DNA of 64,000 nt from Flavobacteriales bacterium (GCA_020635565.1 JACJZN010000006.1:757478-821477), one strand, 5' to 3'; positions 1-8,441 are shown, numbered from the stretch's first letter. Program-made: numbers and translations. Notes: generated by a model not told the origin, from the sequence alone.

Positions 1-147
1 TCCTGAATAGTTAATTACCTTATCATTAGCCCCGAGAGAACCAGCTTCATCAACTACTTCATAGTCAATTCCACCCACCTGACCTAAAACCAGATCAATC
101 GCATAGAGAAGTCTATTAGACTTATTTTCGACAAATACCTTTAGCAT
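1..147 (-). CDS. Partial N-terminus of a possible polysaccharide deacetylase-family protein
   Basis: This is the first 49 codons of a gene that runs off the left edge of the window; the ATG is at 147. It begins 5 bp after the stop codon of the S46 peptidase, so the two are probably cotranscribed. The visible start (MLKVFVENKSNRLLYAIDLV, then a GIDYEVVDE segment) resembles the N-terminal module found before the NodB domain in Bacteroidota polysaccharide deacetylases. That is a recollection of family appearance, not a domain hit, and no catalytic residues are in view. The frame is open throughout and uses codons like its neighbours. Confidence 0.5.
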   Translation of the reverse strand, partial: MLKVFVENKSNRLLYAIDLVLGQVGGIDYEVVDEAGSLGANDKVINYSG

Positions 148-152
148 GGCTA

Positions 153-2804
153 TTACCAGGCACCAAGATCACAATTCAAATAATGGATCTCTTTGGCTTT
201 CTCATGTCCCATTTTGGCTGCAAGTTCGAAATTCTTACATGCTTCATCGTAATTTCCTAGCTCTTGATGACATATACCTCTATAATAATAAGCATCGAAA
301 ATGGTAAAATCCAATTCAATAACTTTATTAAATGTTGCAAGCGCTTTTTTATTCTCATCCAATCCCATCAATGATTTTCCTTCAACAAAAAGTGCCTCCA
401 CATTATCTACACTATTGTTCAGCTTCAAGGATTGTTTGGTAAGAACCAACGCTTCATCAAACTTTCCTATGCTCTGTAAATAATCCGCCTTTTCATTTAG
501 TGCAGCAACATTATTTGGTTCCTTTTTCAAAACTTCTTCAATATCGGCAAGGTACTCATTCATCAAGCCCATTTCTTCATAGACGTATGCTCTTCCCATC
601 AAGGCGTAAACATCTCCTGGAACGTCCTGCAAGCGATTTGAATACATCTCTATCTTGCCCTTCATTTCTTTCTCATATTCCTTCTTACGATAAGATGCAT
701 CTACCAGATCCATTTCTTCTACCAAATGTCCAGCACCAGCATATTTGTCCATAACCCACAATACGTATTTGATATCCACCATAATATTTCTACAAATGCT
801 AGGATCGAACATGATATCACTCATCGTACTTTCCCAACTTCTGTCAAAATTAATCCCGATCAAATGACCTTCCCCATTTAATGCAGGACTTCCTGAGTTT
901 CCTCCTGTTGTATGATTCGAGCCTAACAGACAAACTCTCAATTCTCCATTGGTAGTATATCTTCCATAGTCTTCGGATTCCCATAATTCTCTCAATCTAG
1001 CCGGAATATCAAAATCCGCTTCACCTGTGTTATTTTTTTGAATGATACCATCAATGGTCGTATAGTATGTATAGGCCATTCCATCTCTGGGAGCTGTCCC
1101 TTCGATTTTACCGTACGTTAATCTAAGCGTACTGTTTGCATCTGCAAAGAATTTCTTTTCAGGGAAATACTCCATTTGAGCAGCAAGGAATTTCTTCATC
1201 AAAACGTCCTTCTTCAAATAGAAATCATAGAATGATGGCTCCACCTCTCCCTTGTAAGTCATCATGATACTTTGAGCTAGTTTGAAAGCTGGATCCTTTT
1301 GAAGGATCTTAACTTGTTTTTTCTGTGGTTTGGACAAGAAGCTCTGTAATTTCACTGAATCACAGAAGATCGACTTGCTGTAGATCAAATCTGCATATCC
1401 TTCTATCCAGTTAGCTCCAGTAGGGATCTCCTCCGGTCTCAATCCATGATCTAATGCGTTTACATAAATAGGAAGTAATTTTTCAAAAACCGCCTTATCT
1501 ACGTTAACATCATAATCTTTAAAGAAACCCTTGTAAGACTCATTCTTACTTCTAAAAGTTTCCATGTAAGAACTTTCATTCAGCATTCCTTCAAATCCAT
1601 TTGCAAATCTGATGATCTCTGGACCATAATACCAGATTTCTACCCAAAGGGAGCGAGCCATATCATATTTCAGAAAGTCTCTCTCTAATACTTCAAGATC
1701 CTGGAGTACATTTTTGTATTTTCCATCTCTTGGAACTCGTTTTAAATATTCTGCTTCAAAATCCTTCTTCTTTTTCAAAGCATCTTTCTCTTTCAATCCG
1801 AGTAATTGTCCGATCCACTTCTTATGTGCATTAGAGATTCTTGCTTGCTTTGACGTATATTTAATTCTAACCGCATCGGATTGCTTCATTGCCGCATCTA
1901 TCACATCCAAACTTGCAGTACGCATCTCAATTCTTTTTGGAGTGATCGTATTGATATAATCTTCCACCTCATAAGAACTCATGTACTGATAAGTCGTACC
2001 TGGAAATCCAAAAACCATGGTAAAATCATTCTCCTCTACTCCTTCCATAGAAACCTTCAACCAACTATCCGGACGATAAGGAACATTATCATCAGAAATC
2101 TCGGCAGGTTGATTATCCTTATTAGCATAAATTCTGAAGACTGAAAAATCTCCAGTATGTCTTGGCCAGATCCAGTTGTCCGTATCTCCTCCAAATTTCC
2201 CAATCCCAGCTGGAGGTGCTCCAACCAATCGGACGTCCTTGAAAGTTTTTGTCACAATTAAATAAAACTCATTTCCATAATAAAATGGTTTAACCACAGC
2301 TTCATAACTTGTACCCATGGTGGCACGTGAAGCAATATCCTTCATGTTTTGATATTGAACTTTGTAAGCTTCTTTGTCATCCATTCCATCGCTTACTCCT
2401 TTGTTCACCATAGAAGTAACATCCTCAATACGGACGATTAGTGTTGCGGTAAGACTTGGATTCTTTAATTCCTCTCCTTTTGACATCGCCCAAAAACCAT
2501 CTTTGATGTAATCATGTTCTAATGAAGAATGGGACTGCACCTGCGATAATCCACAATGATGATTCGTCAGGATCAACCCTTGATCAGAAACAATCTCAGC
2601 CGTGCATCCTCCACCAAAATGAACAATCGCATCTTTCAGACTGGAATGGTTGATCGAATAAATATCTTCAGCAGTTAGCCGAAGACCTTCCGCTTGCATA
2701 TCACCCTCAACGATCTGCAATAATGAAGGTATCCACATCCCTTCATGTGCAAATGAATTAAAGGACAGTAAAAGAAATAATAAAGTCAGTTTTAATGATT
2801 TCAT
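153..2804 (-). CDS. S46-family dipeptidyl-peptidase, DPP11-like, with C-terminal TPR extension
   Basis: Exported serine exopeptidase that removes dipeptides from peptide N-termini. I place the start at 2804 (MKSLKLTLLF..), or 2810; the ORF extends to an ATG at 2861, but that codon lies inside a perfect -7 box. A signal peptide ends at SFA, followed by HEGMWIP, close to the conserved mature S46 start. The trypsin-like fold motifs are present: TNHHCG (His), GGDTDNWIWPRHTGDF (Asp region) and TTGGNSGSP (Ser). Shortly after the Ser comes INFDRSWE; in the family, Arg at this site marks DPP11-type enzymes that prefer Asp/Glu at P1, whereas DPP7 has Gly. Typical members are about 720 aa; this one carries about 160 extra residues made of TPR-like repeats ending in DLGAW. 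It likely feeds on peptides in the periplasm, as in other asaccharolytic Bacteroidota. Confidence 0.93.
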   Translation of the reverse strand: MKSLKLTLLFLLLSFNSFAHEGMWIPSLLQIVEGDMQAEGLRLTAEDIYSINHSSLKDAIVHFGGGCTAEIVSDQGLILTNHHCGLSQVQSHSSLEHDYIKDGFWAMSKGEELKNPSLTATLIVRIEDVTSMVNKGVSDGMDDKEAYKVQYQNMKDIASRATMGTSYEAVVKPFYYGNEFYLIVTKTFKDVRLVGAPPAGIGKFGGDTDNWIWPRHTGDFSVFRIYANKDNQPAEISDDNVPYRPDSWLKVSMEGVEENDFTMVFGFPGTTYQYMSSYEVEDYINTITPKRIEMRTASLDVIDAAMKQSDAVRIKYTSKQARISNAHKKWIGQLLGLKEKDALKKKKDFEAEYLKRVPRDGKYKNVLQDLEVLERDFLKYDMARSLWVEIWYYGPEIIRFANGFEGMLNESSYMETFRSKNESYKGFFKDYDVNVDKAVFEKLLPIYVNALDHGLRPEEIPTGANWIEGYADLIYSKSIFCDSVKLQSFLSKPQKKQVKILQKDPAFKLAQSIMMTYKGEVEPSFYDFYLKKDVLMKKFLAAQMEYFPEKKFFADANSTLRLTYGKIEGTAPRDGMAYTYYTTIDGIIQKNNTGEADFDIPARLRELWESEDYGRYTTNGELRVCLLGSNHTTGGNSGSPALNGEGHLIGINFDRSWESTMSDIMFDPSICRNIMVDIKYVLWVMDKYAGAGHLVEEMDLVDASYRKKEYEKEMKGKIEMYSNRLQDVPGDVYALMGRAYVYEEMGLMNEYLADIEEVLKKEPNNVAALNEKADYLQSIGKFDEALVLTKQSLKLNNSVDNVEALFVEGKSLMGLDENKKALATFNKVIELDFTIFDAYYYRGICHQELGNYDEACKNFELAAKMGHEKAKEIHYLNCDLGAW

Positions 2805-2819
2805 AGTCATATATTTACG

Positions 2820-2845
2820 AAAAAAGCACAATTTCTTGTGCTTTT
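2820..2845 (-). terminator. Terminator-like hairpin in the leader of the S46 gene
   Basis: A perfect 10-bp stem (AAAAGCACAA / TTGTGCTTTT) with a 4-nt loop is followed by six T on the minus strand. It sits after the -7 box at 2859-2866 and before the S46 start codon at 2804. It could end transcripts of the upstream sigma gene, or act as an attenuator for the peptidase. Confidence 0.6.
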
Positions 2846-2858
2846 CAAAGTACCTTGA

Positions 2859-2866
2859 CAAAGGTA
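2859..2866 (-). promoter_or_regulatory. -7 promoter box for the S46 peptidase
   Basis: TACCTTTG on the minus strand is a perfect match to the Bacteroidota TAnnTTTG -7 box. No TTG is seen at the usual 19-nt spacing. Its position argues that the ORF start at 2861 is too far upstream. Confidence 0.6.
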
Positions 2867-2904
2867 ATATTTTGTTCGAATTTTACTAATTACTGACGAT
2901 CAGA

Positions 2905-3768
2905 TCAGTTAGCAATGTAATCCATCATGTGATCGATGTTTCCTGTCTTCATCTTCTTGATCGCTTTGTTTCTTAGTTTACGTATGCTTTCTCTCGACAT
3001 TCCAAGATCTGTCGATATTTCAGCAATCGTCTTACTTCTGCTCACACCAACTCCATAATAGTCCTGAACGATCTTACGCTCTCTTGGACTTAATTTTCCA
3101 AGCATTCGCTCCATTTCTATGTTTAGGGAATTCTCATTCAATTTCTCTTCTGTCAGCGATTCTTCATTACTCTGGAATTTTTCAATTCTCGTAGTACTGT
3201 CGTCATCTGTAATCGGAGCATCCAAGTCATACTTAGTAAATTTACTCTGATACGTATCCTTGATCTCCTTCTCAGACACCTCCAACATCTGAGCAAGTTC
3301 CTCAGCATCTGGTAAACGTTCATTTTTTTGCAAGAATTCATCCTCCGCTCTTGATATTCTCATCATTAGACCAGATTTATTAGATGGTATTCTAACAATT
3401 TTACCTTGTTCGTTGATCGCCTTTTGAATCATTTGTCTGATCCACCATACGGCATATGAAATGAATTTAAACCCTCTTGTTTCATCAAACTTCTGTGCAG
3501 CTTTGATTAATCCAATATTACCTTCATTCACTAAATCCTGCAGATTTACACCAAAATTCTGATATTGCTTAGCAACTGATATTACAAATCTAAGGTTAGA
3601 TCTTACCAGTTTATCCAAAGCAATCTGATCTCCTTCTCGGATTCTTCCCGCTAATTCAAACTCCTCCTGAGGAGAGATCATTTCAATTTGGCTAACGTCA
3701 AACAGATATTTATTGAAAGAAATCGCACTTCTGTTAGTTATGCTCTTCTCTATTTTTAACTGTCTCAT
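2905..3768 (-). CDS. Divergent RpoD/sigma-70-family sigma factor
   Basis: RNA polymerase sigma factor of 287 aa, the compact size of the Bacteroidota primary sigma. Region 1.2 is near residues 18-50, region 2 includes LRFVISVAKQYQN and FISYAVWWIRQ, region 3 follows, and region 4 contains LSPRERKIVQDYYGVG and an HTH (TIAEISTDLGMSRESIRKL). It departs from the nearly invariant Bacteroidota RpoD at several places: VRIPSNKSGLMMRISRA where the housekeeping protein has VRLPLNKIGSINKINK, and SRESIRKLRNKAIKKMK where RERVRQIKEKAI is usual. I therefore read it as a second, non-housekeeping RpoD paralog, although the only sigma in this clade could conceivably be divergent. Start MRQLKI is as in the family. 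Confidence 0.88.
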   Translation of the reverse strand: MRQLKIEKSITNRSAISFNKYLFDVSQIEMISPQEEFELAGRIREGDQIALDKLVRSNLRFVISVAKQYQNFGVNLQDLVNEGNIGLIKAAQKFDETRGFKFISYAVWWIRQMIQKAINEQGKIVRIPSNKSGLMMRISRAEDEFLQKNERLPDAEELAQMLEVSEKEIKDTYQSKFTKYDLDAPITDDDSTTRIEKFQSNEESLTEEKLNENSLNIEMERMLGKLSPRERKIVQDYYGVGVSRSKTIAEISTDLGMSRESIRKLRNKAIKKMKTGNIDHMMDYIAN

Positions 3769-3929
3769 ATCTTGTTATTTTTTAACTCGTTATTTTGAAT
3801 TTATCTAAATAACAAATAAAACACCAAAATGTTGCTTTCCATGGAAAATATTTTTCGAGAAAATAGCATTTTTTAAGATACTTTAACAAACACCTCCTTT
3901 CAACAACAATCTAAAACACTATAAAACTG
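3769..3929. promoter_or_regulatory. AT-rich leader region of the sigma gene with a 12-bp palindrome
   Basis: This 161-bp gap lies between the Feo operon end and the sigma gene. It holds a perfect palindrome TTTCCATGGAAA at 3836-3847, about 70 bp before the sigma start. No TAnnTTTG box could be found, and no convincing terminator for the Feo operon. Confidence 0.3.
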
Positions 3930-4082
3930 CTAGTTACCGAGTTTTGTAACTTTTGTTACGCATGAAGAATGATCACATCCACATGAAGATTTTTTAACAT
4001 TTTTTCTGTTTTTAAGCAGTCTTTTTGTCATGTATACGACTGCCAATATGACGATAAAATATGTTAAGATAGCCTGTATCAT
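3930..4082 (-). CDS. FeoB-associated Cys-rich membrane protein
   Basis: Small protein of 50 aa: one membrane helix (residues 3-17, MIQAILTYFIVILAVVY), a basic stretch, then a Cys-rich tail SSCGCDHSSC. This is the layout of the short FeoB-associated Cys-rich proteins that follow feoB in Bacteroidota; their exact role in iron uptake is unknown. The open frame extends upstream to 4166, but I choose the ATG at 4082 because it overlaps the feoB stop as ATGA, the same tight coupling seen at feoA-feoB, and because the helix then starts the protein. Confidence 0.82.
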   Translation of the reverse strand: MIQAILTYFIVILAVVYMTKRLLKNRKNVKKSSCGCDHSSCVTKVTKLGN

Positions 4083-6064
4083 CAGCTCAAAATTTGATAA
4101 GAGATCATTGCTACAAAATACGCAAGGGCCGTCATTGAGAATAGCTGTATCATTGGCCACTTCCAACTACCCGTTTCACTTTTAACGATCGCTAGTGTAG
4201 ACATACACTGCATCGCAAACACATAAAACAATAAGATAGATACTCCTGTTGCAAGATCATAAACAGAGCTTCCATCCGCTCTTTCTTCCTTGCTCATCTT
4301 ACTTTTGATTCCATCAAACTCATCATTTCCTACATTATAGATCGTAGCTAATGAACCAATAAATACCTCTCTAGCCGCAAATGAACTCAATACAGCTACT
4401 CCAATCTTCCAATCATATCCAAGTGGACTGATCACTGGTTCAATAAATTTTCCTGCACTTCCGATCAAACTGTGCTCTACTTTGAATGCATTAATTCTAC
4501 TCTCTAAACCATCTTCAGTTAATAGATGATCTTCATACTGATTGGACACGATCTCTTCAGCATTTCTAAATTCATCTGAAAATCCATTCGATGCAAGAAA
4601 CCACAATATTACTGACAGTGCTACGATGATCTTACCCGCATCAAAAACAAAACTTTTGGTCTTATTAAAAACATCAAGTGCTACATTTTTAAAGGAAGGC
4701 AATCGATACTCAGGCATTTCTACTACAAAATCATCCTTTACTTTTGTCTTTAAAATCTTATTCAACACCATTGCAGATAACAATGCCGCAAGGAAACCTA
4801 GAACATATAATGAAAACAATACTATTGCCTGAAGGTTGATTCCAAAATAATAAGTAGAGGGAATTACCAATGCAATCATCATTAAGTAAACCGGTAATCT
4901 CGCAGAACAGGTAATAAATGGTGTGACCAGAATCGTAATCAATTTCTCTTTTGGGTTCTGTATGTTTCGACTCGCCATGATAGCAGGAATCGAACATGCT
5001 GTCCCCGATATTAAGGGAATTACACTCTTTCCACTCAATCCGAACTTTCGCATTACTTTATCTGTAATGTATACCACACGACTCATGTAGCCACTTTCCT
5101 CCAGGAAGCCAATAAAAGTAAATAATATTGCTATCTGAGGAATAAATATGACAACTCCTCCGATACCCGGAATCAATCCTTCTGCCAACAGATCCGTCAG
5201 CATTCCTTCAGGCAAAACACTCTTTGTCCAACTGCTGATATTCGCAAAGAACATATCAATCCATTCCATCGGATATGAACTCCAGGAATAAACCCCTTGA
5301 AAGATCAGAAGTATGATCAACAAGAACACCAATGGGCTATAAATCTTGTGAAGAAATACATTATCAAGATTTGCTCTAAACTGATCGAATTTACTCGCTT
5401 CCTTTCGAACTACTTTTGAAACCAAATCATTAATGGTTCTCATTCTGTTCACACTATTTGTTCGAATACTCAACAGATCGACATCTGAAACATTCCCTGA
5501 ATAAGACTCCACCCAATATCTTAACTCTACATCACGCGTTTTGACTTCCTCCGTCTGAAATTCCTTGATAAAAGACTTCAATTCATCTATGCCCGTACCT
5601 TTTCTAACACTTATGAGCATTACACTGGCTTCCAAGTCTCTTTTCAGAATTTCCAGATCAAGCTGAATATTTTTTACCAGCATCTGATCAGCCATATTCA
5701 CTACCAAAACAATAGGCAATCCCAAGTCTCTAAGCTGGGTAAAAAGCAATAGATTTCTTCTTAAATTACTAATCTCAGCAACGTAAACAATTAGATCTGT
5801 GTTCGGTGATTTCAGTTCATTCTGCACAAAATCCAGCACCACTTTCTCATCTTGAGAAGTGGGATTCAAACTGTAGGTACCAGGAAGATCCACTACACTG
5901 AACTCTTCCTCTTGGACTGCCATCTTTCCTCGCTTTTGCTCAACCGTGACACCAGGATAATTCCCCACCTTTTGTGTGAGACCCGTAAGTTTATTGAATA
6001 AACTGGTTTTACCGGTATTGGGATTTCCCAATAAAGCTATTGAACGTAAGGAAGTTTTACTCAT
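4082..6064 (-). CDS. feoB: Ferrous iron transport protein B
   Basis: Inner-membrane Fe(II) transporter with a cytoplasmic G domain. G1 is GNPNTGKTS (13-21), G2 is in YPGVT (36-40), G3 is DLPG (59-62) and G4 is NMAD (123-126). The linker domain follows, then the two Gate repeats with the conserved GYMSRVVYITD segment and a long loop (about residues 480-530) before the last helices. At 660 aa it is shorter than the E. coli protein (773) but normal for Bacteroidota. Its start overlaps the feoA stop by one base (TAATG) and its stop overlaps the next start as ATGA, so the three genes are one translationally coupled operon. Confidence 0.97.
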   Translation of the reverse strand: MSKTSLRSIALLGNPNTGKTSLFNKLTGLTQKVGNYPGVTVEQKRGKMAVQEEEFSVVDLPGTYSLNPTSQDEKVVLDFVQNELKSPNTDLIVYVAEISNLRRNLLLFTQLRDLGLPIVLVVNMADQMLVKNIQLDLEILKRDLEASVMLISVRKGTGIDELKSFIKEFQTEEVKTRDVELRYWVESYSGNVSDVDLLSIRTNSVNRMRTINDLVSKVVRKEASKFDQFRANLDNVFLHKIYSPLVFLLIILLIFQGVYSWSSYPMEWIDMFFANISSWTKSVLPEGMLTDLLAEGLIPGIGGVVIFIPQIAILFTFIGFLEESGYMSRVVYITDKVMRKFGLSGKSVIPLISGTACSIPAIMASRNIQNPKEKLITILVTPFITCSARLPVYLMMIALVIPSTYYFGINLQAIVLFSLYVLGFLAALLSAMVLNKILKTKVKDDFVVEMPEYRLPSFKNVALDVFNKTKSFVFDAGKIIVALSVILWFLASNGFSDEFRNAEEIVSNQYEDHLLTEDGLESRINAFKVEHSLIGSAGKFIEPVISPLGYDWKIGVAVLSSFAAREVFIGSLATIYNVGNDEFDGIKSKMSKEERADGSSVYDLATGVSILLFYVFAMQCMSTLAIVKSETGSWKWPMIQLFSMTALAYFVAMISYQILS

Positions 6065-6303
6065 TATGCCACTTCTTTCTCCTCAAATCGAACGACATCG
6101 ATGAAATCGGCAACTTCTTTTCTAACTGCAAAGTAAGTTTCTTGTACTTTAAGATAAACCGGTCCGTTAAACGGGGCATAGTTGACAACTGTAACAACAT
6201 TTCCTGGAACACAACCAAAATCGACTAACTTCGCAGGAAGACGATCCATATCCTGCTCTGTGATCATTGCTGTTTCGTTAATATGTAAGTCTGTCAATCT
6301 CAT
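6064..6303 (-). CDS. feoA: Ferrous iron transport protein A
   Basis: Cytoplasmic SH3-like partner of FeoB, needed for Fe(II) uptake. The start MRLTDLHINETAMI at 6303 gives a normal 79-aa FeoA; an upstream in-frame ATG at 6321 would fall within the proposed -7 box and is unlikely. LPAKLVDFGCVPGNVVTVV and GPVYLKVQETYFAVRKEVA match the core strands of the family. First gene of the feo operon. Confidence 0.93.
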   Translation of the reverse strand: MRLTDLHINETAMITEQDMDRLPAKLVDFGCVPGNVVTVVNYAPFNGPVYLKVQETYFAVRKEVADFIDVVRFEEKEVA

Positions 6304-6318
6304 AACGGATTCTACGTA

Positions 6319-6367
6319 CAAAAGTAATGGGTAGCTTTTTTTTTTAAAATACCCTTTTTAGGGTATT
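6319..6367 (-). promoter_or_regulatory. feo operon promoter with overlapping operator dyad
   Basis: A perfect -7 box TACTTTTG is read on the minus strand at 6326-6319. Centred 35 bp upstream is the dyad AATACCC-N6-GGGTATT (6348-6367), which covers the place where a -33 element would sit. An iron-responsive regulator is the natural candidate but I cannot assign it to Fur or DtxR from the sequence. Confidence 0.5.
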
Positions 6368-6410
6368 CTTAATTAACATGATGCAACCTGCTAATTTTCA
6401 AGTCCTTTAA

Positions 6411-6444
6411 CAAAAAGCCCCACTTCTAAATTAGAAGCAGGGCT
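6411..6444 (-). terminator. Terminator after the MBL/rhodanese gene
   Basis: On the minus strand the sequence folds as AGCCC-x-CTTCTAA / TTAGAAG-x-GGGCT followed by TTTTTG, 24 bp after the stop codon of the gene at 6468. It separates that gene from the feo promoter. Confidence 0.8.
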
Positions 6445-6467
6445 ATAAACTTATTCAAACTAGCTTG

Positions 6468-7877
6468 TTACAGCATAGTTGTAGGACAAACATATTCCGT
6501 AACATTTACTCCTGCCACATCTTTAATTTTAGCAAAGCCTCCTCTTACATTCACTAGTTTCTCATATCCCTTTGCTCTAAGTATACTGGCAAAGATCATC
6601 GATCTGTATCCTCCAGCACAATGAACATACATGGTTTTTGATTTATCTATTTTATCCAATTGGTCTTCCCAATAATCAAGTGGTGCATTAACAGCTCCAA
6701 CTACGTGTTCACTGTCATACTCACTTTTCTTTCTAACATCCAGGATATCGGCAGAATTTAACTCTGCAACAGCCTCAGGCTCTACATTTTTGATCTTTTC
6801 TATCACTCTTCCTTCGTCTAACCATTGCTGGATACCACCTTTCAAATATCCTTTTGCGTTGTCAAAACCAATGCGCGCCAATCTGATAGCGACTTCTTCT
6901 TCCGTTCCTTCATCTACAACCAAAAGTAATGGTGTTTTTACATCTTTAAACACTACCCCAACCCAATTAGCAAAACTTCCTTTCACTCCTATATTATACG
7001 ATCCAGGAATAAATCCGGATGAAAAATCATCCGCACTTCTGGTATCCAGAATCTGAATTCCGCTATTTGACAATTCTTCAAATTCAGCCACAGATAATGC
7101 TCTTGTACCATGATTCACCACATCATCAATTGACTCATATCCTCCTATATTCATCAACACGTTGTGTGGAAAATATCCTGGAGGTGGTGTCAATCCTGAT
7201 AATAACTCTTTAACAAACTCCTCTCTGGTCAGATTCGGATTAAGCGCATAATTCGTCTTTTTCTGATTCCCTAATGTATCTGTAGTTTCCTTTGATAGAT
7301 TCTTTCCACATGCACTACCAGCACCATGTCCAGGATAAACGATCAAATCATCCGAAAGAGGCATGATTTTGTTCCTTAATGAATCGAACATCATATTTGC
7401 CAATTTCTCCTGAGTTAGTTCTGCGATCACTTTTTGAGCCAAATCTGGTCTTCCTACATCTCCAATAAACAATGTATCCCCCGTAAAGATTGAAGTTTCT
7501 TTTCCTGATTCATCGATCAGTAAAAAAGAACTACTCTCTGTGGTATGCCCTGGCGTATGTAGTAATTTTATAGTGGCATCACCTAGTTTGAACTCTTGAT
7601 CATCCTTGGCAATCAACACTTCGTAACCTGGCGTCAATCCTGTAGGTCCGATCACAATCGTTGCCCCAGTCTTTTTTGCAAGGTCAACATGTCCACTTAC
7701 AAAATCCGCATGAAAGTGCGTTTCAAAAACATATTTGATCTTCGCACCTCTTTCATTAGCCATGTCAATATAAGGTTGAACTTCTCTTAGCGGATCTATA
7801 ATTGCCGCCTCTCCATTACTTTCCAGATAATAAGCTCCATGAGCTAAACATCCTGTATAAATTTGTTCTACTTTCAT
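6468..7877 (-). CDS. Metallo-beta-lactamase / double rhodanese protein (persulfide dioxygenase-like)
   Basis: 469-aa cytoplasmic protein. The N-terminal beta-lactamase fold has THFHADFVSGH (H54, H56, D58, H63), LLHTPGHTTES, FTGDTLFIGDVGRPDL and YPGHGAGSACG, as in ETHE1/BLH-type persulfide dioxygenases that oxidise glutathione or other persulfides to sulfite. Two rhodanese domains follow. The first (about 255-355) has no Cys in its active loop (VVDEGTEEEV), so it is probably inactive; the second has YVHCAGGYRS with the catalytic Cys. The gene is monocistronic between a regulated promoter (7907-7971) and a terminator. The adjacent HMA and rhodanese genes share its regulatory motifs, which suggests a common response to sulfide or redox state. 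Confidence 0.9.
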   Translation of the reverse strand: MKVEQIYTGCLAHGAYYLESNGEAAIIDPLREVQPYIDMANERGAKIKYVFETHFHADFVSGHVDLAKKTGATIVIGPTGLTPGYEVLIAKDDQEFKLGDATIKLLHTPGHTTESSSFLLIDESGKETSIFTGDTLFIGDVGRPDLAQKVIAELTQEKLANMMFDSLRNKIMPLSDDLIVYPGHGAGSACGKNLSKETTDTLGNQKKTNYALNPNLTREEFVKELLSGLTPPPGYFPHNVLMNIGGYESIDDVVNHGTRALSVAEFEELSNSGIQILDTRSADDFSSGFIPGSYNIGVKGSFANWVGVVFKDVKTPLLLVVDEGTEEEVAIRLARIGFDNAKGYLKGGIQQWLDEGRVIEKIKNVEPEAVAELNSADILDVRKKSEYDSEHVVGAVNAPLDYWEDQLDKIDKSKTMYVHCAGGYRSMIFASILRAKGYEKLVNVRGGFAKIKDVAGVNVTEYVCPTTML

Positions 7878-7906
7878 TTTCGATAGATTTTTAATGTTTA
7901 CATGAG

Positions 7907-7971
7907 CAAAGGTAGATTACTCAAAACACTAAATTAGTAACAGTTGTTACGCGAAAAACTGACATATATCA
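7907..7971 (-). promoter_or_regulatory. Promoter with two Crp/Fnr-like dyads upstream of the MBL/rhodanese gene
   Basis: Minus-strand -7 box TACCTTTG at 7914-7907, with no TTG at -33. Dyad A, GTAACAGTTGTTAC (7937-7950), is centred 33 bp upstream of the box. Dyad B, TGACATATATCA (7960-7971), is centred a further 22 bp upstream. The same pair, in reverse order and with the same 22-bp spacing, stands before the ferredoxin reductase gene (24750-24784). Confidence 0.65.
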
Positions 7972-8090
7972 GCTCTTTTTCTGAAATCTCAACCAATTTA
8001 TTTATAATCCTCAGCAGAGTTAAGAACCCCATGGACCAAAGCGACAAATATTAGGAGATCCTTCGCTTCTACCAGAATATACGTTCTGCT

Positions 8091-8126
8091 TAAAAAAAAA
8101 AGAGTCACCTCCTCAGGCGACTCTTA
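8091..8126 (-). terminator. Terminator after the HMA gene
   Basis: Minus-strand hairpin AAGAGTCGCCTGAGG / CCTCAGG-type stem (AAGAGTC..GACTCTT, 8101-8126) followed by a run of about ten T. The 110 bp between this and the promoter at 7971 show nothing I can name. Confidence 0.8.
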
Positions 8127-8149
8127 ACTACTAATTAAACCCACTAAAT

Positions 8150-8419
8150 TCAACTCATTCTGCCAACGGCACAACTTACGAATGATTTAGCTTTCTGCAT
8201 GAGAGAGTTCTCATCTCCCTCAATTGGATAACCGATCTGAGCTAGTCGCTCAATGACCTGTTGCATATTCTCCTCCTTCTCAAGTTCGAAAATCACTTCA
8301 GAACTATCTACATTTACCTTTACATTCGAAACACCTTCCAATTCTGAAAGTTTATTTGTAACGGTATTTGCACATCCCCCACATTTCAAATTTTGTATAA
8401 TAACGCTAGAGGCACTCAT
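8150..8419 (-). CDS. Heavy-metal-associated (HMA) domain protein
   Basis: 89-aa soluble protein with one ferredoxin-like HMA domain. The metal-binding loop is LKCGGCANTV (CxxC), followed by VSNVKVNVDSSEVIF, as in copper chaperones and the N-terminal domains of copper ATPases. A short tail with one Cys (SFVSCAVGRMS) follows the domain. No ATPase is adjacent, so a stand-alone chaperone or buffer role is inferred. A TGAC-type dyad lies 54-65 bp before the start, linking it to the neighbouring sulfur genes. Confidence 0.88.
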   Translation of the reverse strand: MSASSVIIQNLKCGGCANTVTNKLSELEGVSNVKVNVDSSEVIFELEKEENMQQVIERLAQIGYPIEGDENSLMQKAKSFVSCAVGRMS

Positions 8420-8441
8420 AATATCTAATTTTATATTCTAT

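Noticed and set aside
3946..3959. GTAAC-TTTT-GTTAC dyad matching the sulfur-regulon motif
   Set aside because: It lies in the coding end of the FeoB-associated protein (VTKVTK repeat) and no -7 box is found 33 bp from its centre, so it is probably coincidental.
4083..4166. Upstream extension of the FeoB-associated ORF to 4166
   Set aside because: The extra 28 residues overlap feoB, are not family-like, and the ATGA overlap at 4082 gives the expected protein.
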